From Bimastos eiseni (Eukaryota > Annelida > Clitellata > Crassiclitellata > Lumbricidae): a DNA stretch of 64,000 nucleotides. The DNA lies in contig OY365815.1 in NCBI GenBank assembly GCA_959347315.1, positions 902,501 through 966,500 on the forward strand, written 5' to 3'. Of this stretch, positions 45,199 to 55,647 are shown piece after piece. Every line of letters starts with the position of its first letter. Positions within the stretch are counted from its first letter, which is position 1. The translations under genes were made by a program, and so were the position numbers. The notes below the pieces were generated by a model that did not search any database, was not told the origin of the DNA, and was given only the letters and a program-made list of their open reading frames with translations.

Positions 45199-45492
45199 CA
45201 CCCAAACTGAATCATTGGTGCCCCAACCTGAATTATTGGTCCCCTTGTCAGAATTATTTGTCCTCTGACCCAAATTATTGGTGCCCCAACCTGAATAATT
45301 GGCCCCCTTGTCAGAATTGTCATCTGACCCAAATTATTGGTGCCCCAACCTGAATTATTGGTCCCCTTGTCAGAATTATTTGTCCCGTGACCCAAATTAT
45401 TGGCGCCCTAACCTGAATTATTGGCCCCCTTGTCAGAATTATTTGTACACTGACCCAAATTATTGGTGCCCTAACCTGAATCATTGACACCC
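45199..45492 (+). repeat. 63-bp minisatellite, about five copies
   Basis: Units of 59-63 bases begin at CAAATTATTGG (45271, 45330, 45393, 45456) with a partial copy before. Each unit alternates CCAACCTGAATTATTGG with CCCCTTGTCAGAATTATTTG. The 63-base period keeps frames open, so the SDPNYW/PCQNYL peptides are artefacts. It lies in UBXN1 intron 6. Confidence 0.95.
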
Positions 45493-45786
45493 CACCTGAA
45501 CCTGTGAAAGCGCTGTCGACTAACAAGGATTTTGAGCAATTGCAAAACTATAGAACGCAGAAACGGAGGCGCTCGAAGCACAGCTCTCGACAAAGGCAAT
45601 TCTAGATAGTGTGTCCAACACAGGCAAAGCTTCTGGTCTGGGCTGTAGCAGTGCAATAAATAATCGAGAAACAAACAGACAATAGGACCAAGCATATACT
45701 AAACACCTCAATCGTATTGGTAATCAATCAATCAGTCAACCAAGCAATAGATGTCATTCAATCACAACAATGATTGGTCAACTGAC

Positions 45787-45906
45787 TTCTGTCGTATGGC
45801 AGCAAGTTCCTTTCCCTGCGACCGCCGGAGTTTCTCCAGACGAACCTGTTCCTGCTTCTCCTTCTCCTCCTTTTCCATTCGCTTCTGTTTGATCAACTCC
45901 TGGACC
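45787..45906 (-). CDS. UBXN1: UBXN1 exon 6 (coiled coil)
   Basis: 120 bases, acceptor CTTATTTCAG, donor CAGAA|GTCAGT. It encodes VQELIKQKRMEKEEKEKQEQ and RLEKLRRSQGKELAAIRQ. This charged helix with the Q-G-x-E-L motif lies between the acidic linker and exon 7 in UBXN1 proteins. Confidence 0.95.
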
Positions 45907-46143
45907 CTGAAATAAGGCCACACTGATTCAGAGAAGTTGGACCTTCTTCAATTTACCAAAAACAAAAACAACTTCAAACGCATATAAAAACAGATGCACA
46001 ATGAAACAATCTGAAGTCCTAGGGATCAGAATCAAGAGACATAATCTGAAGAAATTTATTAATCTATTAATTGCCACAATTTATTCCTTAGCATAAATTG
46101 TTCATTTATTCTATTGATGACTCATTGTTACTAATGTTGATCT

Positions 46144-46202
46144 GGAAGTAAACCAATGGAAGTAAACCAATGAAAGTAAACCAATGGAAGTAAACCAATG
46201 GA
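46144..46202 (+). repeat. 15-bp tandem repeat
   Basis: Four copies of GGAAGTAAACCAATG in UBXN1 intron 5. Confidence 0.85.
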
Positions 46203-47234
46203 TGTCTGTCTTTCAAAAGCTTTTGTTTCCAGGAAAAGGAGCTGAAGGCTTTCAATAAATTCTGAGAAAAGACATAAGTTATTCAGCTACACATTTTCAG
46301 TCTGATAGCATGTGAAATGCGGCACTGAAAAATTAGCTGATAAAAGCTAGGACATATGATGGCAACAATCGAATTAACATGTCTGGCAACAGATCTGTAC
46401 ATACGGATTCGCGGCCTAAAAACTTTGCAATGTTGTAGAATAAAGAGACAAATCATGGGACATTGAGGGCAATCTGATGACAAGTCTTGTTGAGAGGAAG
46501 AGGAATTGCGGAAGGTCTAGAATGTCCGGGACTGACAAAGTTTTTATGTGGACTAGACTAAAGGGAACTAGCCTGATGAGCGCAGTACATGATAGATGAT
46601 GTCTAGTCTCTCACATAGATCCATTCATATAGCCAACCATCGCAAAGCGACGATGGCGTTATGACATGACATAACAGAATAAAGAAAGACCTGATCGAGA
46701 GAGCAAGTACAGCTCATGATTTTCCTCCCATTAATATCTGTGACACAATGTTTTAATTACTTTCAAGAGAAGCAATTGTTGAAAAGATACAGCTTAAGCA
46801 TTATGTGTCATTACAAACACTCAGAAAATCCGAGTCTCAAATCAAGAGTAACAAGAATGAGCACATGTATTAGCTCAGAAGTTATACATTAAACACAAAC
46901 AGATTGTGAGAATACTTGGCAAAGGCATGAGAGTGGTAACTGGCAAAACCATGATAGACAAAACAATTCATGTCATCATTATCATTATTATTATTATAAG
47001 GAAATTTGTAAAGCGTCTTGTGCAGCAGACTATTCAAAGACGCTCTCAGCGTGACAGGTCCGTGAAAAGGATGAAGGTCTTTAAGTAACAAAGAGATGTC
47101 AGTGAGATCCCACAAGAATCCAACTTAGTACAAAATTTTTTGCAGTCACATTACAACAGTATCATGTGCTTTTGAAAAGGCACAAGTGTTGTAAGTGAGA
47201 GGAGACTGATAAAAGCTCTAATATCTTTTCCTAC

Positions 47235-47366
47235 TTCTCCATCTGTGCTCTCTTCTCTTCATCGGTCAATGGCTTCACCTCCTCTGTGCATTCTGAAAAG
47301 CTTGAATGACCAGATCGAGCTGCGTGAACTTCTGCTTCAGTTGTTGTTCGAAGCAACTTGTTGCAC
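47235..47366 (-). CDS. UBXN1: UBXN1 exon 5 (C2H2-like finger and acidic linker)
   Basis: 132 bases, acceptor TTTGTTGTAG, donor GAGAA|GTAGGA. With the end of exon 4 it forms K-C-D-E-C followed by NKLLRTTTEAEVHAARSGHS. This is a Cys-x2-Cys...His-x5-His finger. It continues SSFSECTEEVKPLTDEEKRA. Vertebrate UBXN1 as I know it lacks the finger; similar segments occur in invertebrate relatives and in other ubiquitin-system proteins. Confidence 0.94.
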
Positions 47367-48705
47367 CTACAACAAATGTCAAAGGATTCATCATTCATGC
47401 AAAGAAGGCATAAGGTAATGGGCGCCTTGTATGGCTGCCAACAGCTAAATTCAACTCCTGTAATAACTTGTCATCATTCGTAATCATACTGCGTTCATGA
47501 GTTTGTACTTTAACCCCTTTCATGTGATCCCCGAGATATCTCGTCAAACATAAATCATTGTAAAATGTGATCCCCGAGTTATCTCCTCCAAACGATATGC
47601 GTCTATTTACTCACCGTGTATCCAGTGGTCTATGTTGCGACAAAATGCCTCATTTTAGGTTGAAAATGACAATAATTCGTCCGATTTAGACAGTGATGAT
47701 GACAGTAAATTAAATTCATATTATAAATTCTGTCATTTGCTGGTTGGGCCGACTAATAATAATTACAATTGAGACTTACATCATACCAAACATAGCTGGT
47801 CTTGGATCGATCATTGCATAGCCTACATGGTCGTTGGGTCGAAAATGTAACTTATGTTGTGACGAAATACATCGTTTTTTGTTGAAAGTGACAATAGTTT
47901 GTCCGATTTAGACAGTTATGATGATAGAATATTAAATCTAATTCCAATCACTTTTTACTATTTCAGCAAAATAACTATTACAGATAAGTAAAGATTGCCG
48001 AAATTCGTTCGCCGCTTGAGTGGTCAAGAGATGGGTCATATTTTGGCCTATTTTACATAATTTTTTTGTCTGAAAATCATAATAAAGTTCAGCAATAATA
48101 CTTATTTTAAAATTAAATATGATTATTGTTATGTTTCTCAGAGCAATGATGGGCTATTGCATTTATACACTTGCAAATATCAGTCTACCTATAATCAACA
48201 GACCTAAAAATAATTACACGGGTGTGGAAAGAATAAAAAAAATTTATTTCCCGGTAAAGGGGTTAACAATTATTATAATTTTGCTATAAAACCAACAGCA
48301 AAATGTAATAATCAACTTGCACAAAATTAGTCTCAATTAAACGGTTTTAACTTTTAGACTTTAATACAAGTGTTTACCATATATTCAATTACAATTTAAA
48401 ATGATTTTCAGTTGGCCAACCAAGTCTAAGTGGTCGCAGAGATCATTAAAAATCTTCCTAATATAATGTTGTTGAAAAACCAGAAATTAGTTGAATTAAT
48501 TATTGCTCAAAACATCAGCAAAACTCCAACGAACCAATGAAGCAAGATGTGATCTCTCAATCCGTGAATCTTTTAAAGGAACCAGAATAAATGACAAATG
48601 ATCCCTATCCCTTTAACGACCAGCTGCATATGTTTACCCACACATTTTAGTACATGCTGGTCGTTAAAGGGTTAACCCATGAGGCAGAGTAAGTAAGAAA
48701 CTAAC
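47367..48705. other. UBXN1 intron 4, non-coding
   Basis: Besides the SINE-like repeat at its start I see no gene. Two similar AT-rich blocks with CGAGATATCTCG and GATCCCCGAG motifs (47520-47600), and GTCCGATTTAGACAGT at 47680 and 47905, suggest a diverged internal duplication of about 225 bases. Confidence 0.45.
47415..47490 (+). repeat. Dispersed SINE-like repeat
   Basis: The stretch GCGCCTTGTATGGCTGCCAA, followed by ATTCAACTCCTGTAATAACT, matches 49037-49115 closely and 22270 and 29420 more distantly. Confidence 0.6.
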
Positions 48706-48787
48706 TCATCACATTTAAGAGATTTTGCCAGCAGTTGGTCTCCTGCTGATGATGATGTTTCACCGCCGTCAGACGTGGGATCGCCTT
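48706..48787 (-). CDS. UBXN1: UBXN1 exon 4 (Ser-rich linker, first finger cysteines)
   Basis: 82 bases, acceptor TTTCTTCAG, donor GATGA|GTTAGT, end phase 2. It encodes GDPTSDGGETSSSAGDQLLA and KSLKCDE. The Cys begins the finger completed in exon 5. Confidence 0.93.
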
Positions 48788-49036
48788 CTGAAGAAATAAC
48801 AATGAAGATGGAAATAAAACACATTCTCACTACATCTGTGAAATCAGTTGGTAGTTCAACCCAGACTTTACACAATAGGAATTCAATGATATTTCAAAAT
48901 GATGGGGGGTCTGCAGAGTATTGGTCAAGACATTGGCATACAGAGCAGACAAATCACTTAGATTCCCACAACGCCTAAGGTTGACAAGTCCTTCCTTCTC
49001 TAGGCGACGGCATTCGCTACATTAGATGTATAACAT

Positions 49037-49115
49037 GATTGAAACCTTGCATGGCTGCTGATATAGTTAAATTCGACTCATGTAATAACTTGTCATCATC
49101 CGTTCATACTGTACT
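49037..49115 (+). repeat. Dispersed SINE-like repeat
   Basis: CCTTGCATGGCTGCTGATAT, then TTCGACTCATGTAATAACTTG, the same family as at 47415. Confidence 0.6.
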
Positions 49116-49308
49116 TGCAATTATACTGTGGTTTGTCTGTTTGAAATTTTTTTTAAATTGTTATTATTATAATGATTCATTGAAAGTCAGAAAACTCTAA
49201 GACGTAACTACAAGACAAGCATACTATATATTAATGCATCCAAAGTATTTAACTCATCAGAGTCATGGCCCAGAAGCGATCTGAGACTGAGCAATGTCAC
49301 TGTGTTAC

Positions 49309-49391
49309 CTTCAGATGTGACCATCAGGGAATGACCTTTGGGAAGTTCAAAGGGTTCGTCAATATCGGGGTCATTGTCGTGAGCGAAGAGC
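49309..49391 (-). CDS. UBXN1: UBXN1 exon 3 (end of UBA and acidic segment)
   Basis: 83 bases, acceptor TTTATTTCAG, donor GAAG|GTAACA. One base completes the Trp of the UBA domain; the exon then reads LFAHDNDPDIDEPFELPKGH and SLMVTSE. The H-x-D-D-P-D-I-D-E-P segment is the signature downstream of the UBA domain in UBXN1. Confidence 0.96.
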
Positions 49392-49803
49392 CTGAAATAA
49401 ACGATAGAAGAGAGTAATTCTAAGGTCAAATAATGAAATGCACATAGGATCAAATAACACACGTATGGAATTCACAAGATGTGAAAAGAAACATTCTTCA
49501 TACTGCACATGGATACTAAATTTTCACAGCATCCAAGATTTTAGTTCTCTTATTACTAGTATTAGCCACTTTAATCAAGAAGAAGCATAAAAGAATTACT
49601 AATAAAAGAATTACTAATAAGAACAATCCACAGACACTGGGCCAAGCACTGAATCCTGTCATGCAAGAGTAAGCAAGATCTAATGCATTTGGTGAAGAAT
49701 GTGCAAAAATCGCATGACAGACAGTTTAGAACATTGGGGAGGTCTTTCGGATTAAAAGATTCCTAGAATCTTAGCGCATGCAATTAAGAAACCTAATTCT
49801 TAC

Positions 49804-49857
49804 CAGTCCATGGCGACCTGGACTCCCTTGTATCCTGTCTTTGCCATGGCTTTTTCA
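49804..49857 (-). CDS. UBXN1: UBXN1 exon 2 (UBA domain, second helix pair)
   Basis: 54 bases, acceptor GATTTTTAG, donor ACTG|GTAAGA. It encodes EKAMAKTGYKGVQVAMDW, helices 2 and 3 of a UBA domain, with one base pair split at each end. Phases fit exons 1 and 3 exactly. Confidence 0.95.
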
Positions 49858-50263
49858 CTAAAAATCAAAGCATCAAATTCAACGAAATATCCAGCACTTT
49901 TTACAAACAATATAGCATATCACAGGTTATCCATATAAGACAAATCGTTTTAATTATAAGAACGTCAATAACAATAACTTCTTCATTATAAAAAAAAATT
50001 GTGTTGATTACTTACACTTGATTGGATATTTCTTCTGTCTGAGATTGATTGGAATATGATAACCTGTTCACTCCTGAGCTAATACATAATAAAAAACTTC
50101 CAGGACATAATTTATGGAAGAGTGGTACTTCTGTGTGTAGCACAGGAGACATTTTCTGGACTATTGAAGACGCATTTATTTCAGAACTGTTAGGTAGCTT
50201 CGGTAAGCCCCTAGTGAGGTTCTTGTTGGGCGCTATACAAATGTTCATATACATACATACTAG

Positions 50264-51295
50264 GGTTGTTAATACCGTTTTTTTGGGGCAAACCGGTTAC
50301 CGGATTTTAAACCGGTTACCGGATTTTAAACCGGTTACCGGATTTTAAACCGGTTACCGGATTTTAAACCGGTTACCGGATTTTAAACCGGTTACCGGAT
50401 TTTAAACCGGTTACCGGATTTTAAACCGGTTACCGGATTTTAAACCGGTTACCGGATTTTAAACCGGTTACCGGATTTTAAACCGGTTACCGGATTTTAA
50501 ACCGGTTACCGGATTTTAAACCCGTTACCGGATTTTAAACTGGTTATTGGTTTTCATTGGTGTTCTTAGAAAAATATTCTAAGTTGTCATAAAAGTTTTT
50601 TAACTCAACTATGGACGCTATATTATGTATAACACGTCGCAAATCTCAATGCAGCATCAACAAAGTTGTCACACACATCAGACTTATTAATGCAACTAGC
50701 CATCTTGTAAAACACCAACTAAATTTATTTAAATGTTGCTTAAATGTTAATTTAAGGTTGTAGGCCTACTTATTTTGAATGGTAGCTATTTATGAACACA
50801 TTTAAAGTTGACCGACCTGACAACCGGTTTACACATAATGGTCCAGCCATCTTACCCACTCATTAATTATTTGGCGCCATTGCATTCTTCATTACTTAGC
50901 CTATCACAATCGGGCATCGTAGCCATTGAGGGCAAGGCTGATAATTAGGCCACGCCCACCTGATGATTGACGTGGCCGCCTGCTATGTTGAGCGGCTCAC
51001 CCAACAGACAATCCCTAATTAATCCACGCTTACATCATACCTACACCATCCTTCAGCCCAGACCTGACCTGTCACTCATTATTTGCCATTAATTAAGAAT
51101 GAACCACAGGCCATATTGCATCATGCATGAAAACAATTAAAACACAAAAATAAAATAAACAACTCATTTATTTATTTTATATTTCAATGCAATAATAATA
51201 AAGAAAAATAAATAAATTTGAATACCAGTTTGCAAATGTCAGAAACTGTTTACTGTTTTAAAAACCGGTAACCGGTTATCCGGCTATCGTTTAAC
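50264..51295 (+). mobile_element. Putative non-autonomous element around the ACCGGTTACCGG array
   Basis: It starts CTAGGGTTGTTAATACCG, shared with the 43.7-44.4 kb element in the other orientation, and includes the 19-bp array. It may end near AACCGGTAACCGGTTATCCG (51262-51285). The middle is AT-rich non-coding DNA. Ends and target duplication are uncertain. Confidence 0.4.
50292..50538 (+). repeat. 19-bp tandem repeat, 13 copies, palindromic core
   Basis: The unit ACCGGTTACCGGATTTTAA repeats 13 times, nearly perfectly. Each unit contains ACCGGTTACCGG, an inverted/direct CCGG pair, so single strands could fold into many hairpins. Confidence 0.97.
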
Positions 51296-51694
51296 ATGCA
51301 TAATACATACACACTGAGTGCATTGCATCATGGGGCTTATTTTTAGGGGCTGTACTTGATTGCCCTCGGGGTTTTTAGGTATATACGAAAAAACACAGAA
51401 GCACAACTCTTCCATAAATCATGTCCTGGAATTGTAGGCTTACTTATAGTTCTTGAGACTCCCAACTTACGCATAATATTTTGATCTTTTGGTCTGCTGC
51501 CATTGGTCAGAATAAAATACTTCTGGCGCGTGATTGACACACAGGAGTAAGTAAGATGAATTTTCGTATATGTATAAAACTACACTAACCTTAACCCTGA
51601 CCCAAAACGACCCTAACCTAACCGTAAGCGACCCTCACGATGCTTAACCTGACCCTAATCGACCCTCATGACGCATAATTACAAGAAATTATAG

Positions 51695-52521
51695 GTTTTT
51701 AGCAGTGTTGGGCACAAGACCAAAACCTAGAGACCAAGACCGAGGGTTCGAGACCAAGACCGGGTGGTCCGAGACCAAGACCAAGACCACCAAGACCAAG
51801 ACCGGGTGGGCTGAGACCCAGACCAAGACCGAGGGTCCGAGACCAAGACCAAGACCCTTTTTTGTAAACAATTCAATTTATTATGACGCTAAAATGGAAT
51901 ACCACGCTTAAAACATTAATTTTATTGCTGAAGAATACTAATCTTAATAATGGTCCAGAAACAGTTTTGCCGGCCAGTCTGAACTTTTTCGGGTTCAGAA
52001 CTTGGCTTCGGCCTGAGAATATCACACTATAAATTACTTACAGTATATGATAGGTAAATACTAAATACTTTAAAACAAGTTGATTAACATTCAGTTTGAA
52101 TGATGTAGGCCTTATTGTACCCGGAATTGTAAGTTAATGACTACACGTGGCCGACCAAATAATTATTAGATTGTTCCAGAACCTATGCCTTGAAACTTGT
52201 GAAAGCAAATTTTGAAATGGCTGGTTCCATTTCAAATGCATTTTTTGCCCACAGTAACATGCATATATATAGATGGTCTAAACACCGGTGGCTCTGATAA
52301 AAAATGACCGACAAATTTCAAAGAAATTGCTCTGATACAGCTCTGATACGGCTAACCTAAAATGGAGACCAATCCCAAGATCGTTCCATTAAGACCAAGA
52401 TCGACGTATTCGAGACCAAGACCAAGACTGATACATTCGAGACCAAGACTAAGACCAAGACTGCAGTTTTCCGGTCTCGAGACCAAGACCGCAGTCTCGA
52501 GACCACATCCCTGGTTTTTAG
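51695..52521 (+). mobile_element. hAT-type non-autonomous element, GAGACC-rich, 8-bp target duplication
   Basis: The element 51703-52513 begins CAGTGTTGGGCACAAGACC and ends GAGACCACATCCCTG. It is flanked by GTTTTTAG on both sides, a perfect 8-bp duplication. Subterminal regions on both sides consist of GAGACCAAGACC repeats. No transposase is encoded. Related GTCTCGGTCTCGAGAC DNA occurs at 53938-54025 and 54288-54355. It lies in UBXN1 intron 1. Confidence 0.88.
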
Positions 52522-53194
52522 AGTTCACATGCACTAAAGGTTGCACAGAGATTTCCACACAAAATATTATGTGTAAGTTGGAGTCCTAGAACTATAAGTA
52601 AGCCGAAATTTATATACGTATTAGCTTAGGAGCGAAAAAGTTATCGGCCGAATATGAATAACTGAAGACACTATTGGGCCAAATACAAATACCAACATTC
52701 CAGTGGATTCCATCCATTGCAAAACTAATAGCTATCATCATGTTCCATTCAATTTCAATCAGAAGAAATATCTAACCAGGCTCTAGCTCCCATTTGGGAA
52801 CAAATAACGGAGAGTGGGTAAAAAGCGAACCGCAAACTGGTAAAATGTGAACTTGTTTTCGATTGACGGCCCAAAGTCCTGTGACCGGTTCGCGCCTATG
52901 TTTGCCATTTATATTTTTATTCATGCGGCCAAAGGTTTTCAGCGATTATCTATAAACAATATTAGCCATGACCATGAACCCTATCAACTACAGCAACCCT
53001 AATTCTAACCCTAACCGACCCTCACGATGCCCGCCCTCACTCTAGCCGACCCTCACGATGCCTAACCTGATCCGTTCGCGTCTATGGTTCGTATTTGGTT
53101 CGCATTTTACCAACACCCCGAATAACGCAAGAGGAATACAGAGGAGACCGCATAAACGAAGTTTGATTTGAAGTAGCACATAAAGAACACGTAC

Positions 53195-53247
53195 GCCCGA
53201 TTTTGTGAAAATCCCATTTCCATTAACGTTTCTACTTCATTCGGCAT
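53195..53247 (-). CDS. UBXN1: UBXN1 exon 1 (start codon, UBA helix 1)
   Basis: The gene encodes the UBA/UBX adaptor UBXN1, which binds ubiquitin chains (UBA) and the AAA ATPase p97/VCP (UBX) in the cytosol, linking ubiquitinated clients to degradation or signalling. The ATG is at 53245-53247. The exon reads MPNEVETLMEMGFSQNR, where L-x-x-MGF-x-x-x-x-A is the UBA signature, and ends CGGGC|GTACGT in phase 2. Joined to exon 2 it gives an uninterrupted UBA. Eleven exons give 1014 coding bases, 337 residues, a little longer than the human protein. All ten introns have GT-AG ends and matching phases, so the gene looks functional. Confidence 0.93.
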
Positions 53248-55553
53248 TTTAGCAGAAGATACTACAAAATAAAAACCTATTTGACTGGAAAAAAGTAAAT
53301 AATAATCTTAAATTGTTTCCAAGCCAGGCTTGCTGCCAGATTCTGCGCTTTAAGCAGGTGAGGTGGCCACATTAGTCAGACTGATTTTAGATCTTTTATA
53401 GAGCCATACTACTAAATATAAATGTTATATCCAAGGCATGAATTTCTGCGAACGCGTCGAACACTGTTTGCGCGTAACTTATCGTTTAACCTCCAATTTT
53501 AGAATATATGTCGATTTGCATTTACTCGCGGGTGGGATGGCATTGGGTCACGGGATGAGTCCCAAAATGTATAGAAGGTCTTCTATAGATTTTGGATGAG
53601 TCCCACATAGCACCAGAGTTGCAAAAAACAAAGATTTTTAAAAAATCAAACGTTGGTTTTTGTTTCTTTTTGTTTTGTTTTAAATTTATTTTTTTGGTTT
53701 TTAGTTTTCCTTAGGATCTTATAACAACAGTTTTGTTATAAAATTTATAAAAAGCATCAAACACGTAACACAGCATGAAAAGAGCTCCAACTTGATTATA
53801 TATTAAATTTAGCTTGATTTCCGACTGAATAACACATAATTAGTAATATAATAGTAATATTGGCAAATAAAAAATATGTTTTAAAAGACCAAATAAAAAA
53901 TCGCCATTTTTGTTTTTTGGGTTTTTGCAAAGTTGTATGGTCTCGAGACAGTGTCTCGGTCTCGAGACAGTTTTTTTAGTGTCTCGGTCTCGGAAGCCTG
54001 CTGTATCGGTCTCGGTCTCGAGGTAGTATCTCGAATTTTTAGAGACTTTCTTGAAGTGAAAGTCTTGTTCTGTCTCGAACAAGAGATCTCGATAAGTTTC
54101 GCGTTAACTGTCTTAAAATCTTGCGGCAATATAAAAACTATGCTCAGGAATTGGTACTATATATACATTACAAGTTTCAAATTGAAATTACAAATGAACC
54201 TTATTCCCGGAAACTGATACATTAGTGTTTTAGAGCATTTTATATAGGGTCACTTGTCTTTTACTGTCTCCTACTGTCCTGAACCTTGTGTCTCGGTCTC
54301 GGTCTTGGTACCTCACTGTCTCGGTCCCGTCTTGGTCTTGAAGTTTCAAGTCTTGCATAGTGTTGCGCAAATGCCCCTGCGCAACGGTCTCCCTCGAGCT
54401 TTCGCTGCTGAGCCTAATGGGGCCCGCAGCTAAAGCTCTCGATGTAGTCGCTTGAGGCGCCACCTATTTTTCTACTGCGTAGGTGACGCGTGAGCGGCCA
54501 CTTTTTGTGGTGTTGAAATGGTCGAAGTTGTAGAAGGGTGGAAGTTAGCGAGTCGGTAAAAGTTCATTAAAAGGTCATATTCGCGATTAGTTCCTTGTAG
54601 AAAACTTAGCGAAATTGATAAGGGAAGTATTGCGACTTGCGTGGTGCAAGTGTCGTCTGGAAATTTCGAATGTGCACAAAAATAAATGTGATTAACTTTT
54701 GGCCAGAACTGGCGATAGCGCGAATGCATTGTAACTGACGGCATTCGGCTAGAGTACATTTTTATAGCGCTGTGCTAGGAAGAATAGAGGACAAAGTAGC
54801 TAAGAAATTTGGTTAAAATCTGTCATTACCTAACTATATAATTAGTGCAGTTTTTAGGTGTCTGTTTGATGTTCGGTAGATTATAAAATTCGTTTGTTTG
54901 TTGTATAATCGTGATTAATAAATGTAAACTTGCAGCGGGTAGCTGAGGATTAGTTGCCGTAAATAAAGATTGTTTGACTATTGAACATACAAATTTGTTA
55001 GATTTTAAAATAATTAAGCGGTCATAGTGAGGAGCCCTATGGAAGCAAAAATAGATAAGTCTGCTCGTAGGGACCATACCAGCCCAGGTGCTTCATCTGC
55101 TCAGCAGATGATCGCCACCATCAGTCCCGAGGTCACGGACATTATGTCAAACCCAGTACGAGGTAATCCTGTGGTGCAAACTGGGGCCCTCACTATAGGA
55201 CCGGAAGTGGGATTAACCATTGTAACCTCGGAAGGCGTCCCCGAGCAGCCAGCAACCCCTAGGGGCAATAAGTCTGACAATACAACACTGGTTTTTTGTA
55301 AACAACCAAGAACCAAATAATCAAAAAACCAATATGTTTGCATCCCTGCATAGCACAGCACTATCGCAAATCTTCAACGCAGTCGTTCTTAAAAATTGAC
55401 TTTAGACTTACTTGTTCAAGATTTATTATGACTAGACTTATTTGTCACCCAGCGCTTAGGTGAGTCATAAATGATACTTTAACAACAACAAAAATGGACA
55501 TCAACAACAACAGCGACAACGACTACGACAGCAACAACAATAATAATAATAAT
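53248..55553. other. UBXN1 upstream region and spacer
   Basis: It includes the presumed UBXN1 promoter (no TATA box seen), a thymine-rich stretch (53640-53700), and GTCTCGGTCTCGAGAC-type DNA (53938-54025, 54288-54355) related to the 51.7 kb element. 54480-55020 is unremarkable. From 55500 a CAACAACAA/TAATAAT run leads into the retrotransposon array. Confidence 0.45.
55027..55320 (+). CDS. Hypothetical frame of 97 codons
   Basis: An open frame beginning at a GTG-like or upstream codon (first ATG at 55039) reads EAKIDKSARRDHTSPGASSA, then QQMIATISPEVTDIMSNPVR and ends CKQPRTK. The composition is protein-like (Pro, Thr, Ser, few repeats) and the GC content is higher than the surroundings. I do not recognise a family. 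It could be a first coding exon, a gene-like repeat part, or chance. Confidence 0.2.
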   Translation: MRSPMEAKIDKSARRDHTSPGASSAQQMIATISPEVTDIMSNPVRGNPVVQTGALTIGPEVGLTIVTSEGVPEQPATPRGNKSDNTTLVFCKQPRTK

Positions 55554-55617
55554 TGTCAGTTTGCATCCAGCGCTTCAATGCAGTTACCTTCAGAGGCTCT
55601 TTTGTGCAGCTATAGTC
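55554..55617 (+). mobile_element. Retrotransposon 3'-end fragment in a TAA array
   Basis: 64 bases (GTCAGTTTGCATCCAGCGCT to GCTATAGTC) are nearly identical to the 3' end of the minus-strand copy at 22659. It is preceded by a TAATAATAATAAT run and followed by another, into which the next copy is joined. It is thus an extreme 5' truncation. Confidence 0.88.
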
Positions 55618-55647
55618 TAATAATGATAATAATAATAATAATATATT

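Noticed and set aside
45162..45526. Repeat protein with SDPNYW and PCQNYL units
   Set aside because: The 63-base minisatellite lies in a UBXN1 intron and happens to be in frame.
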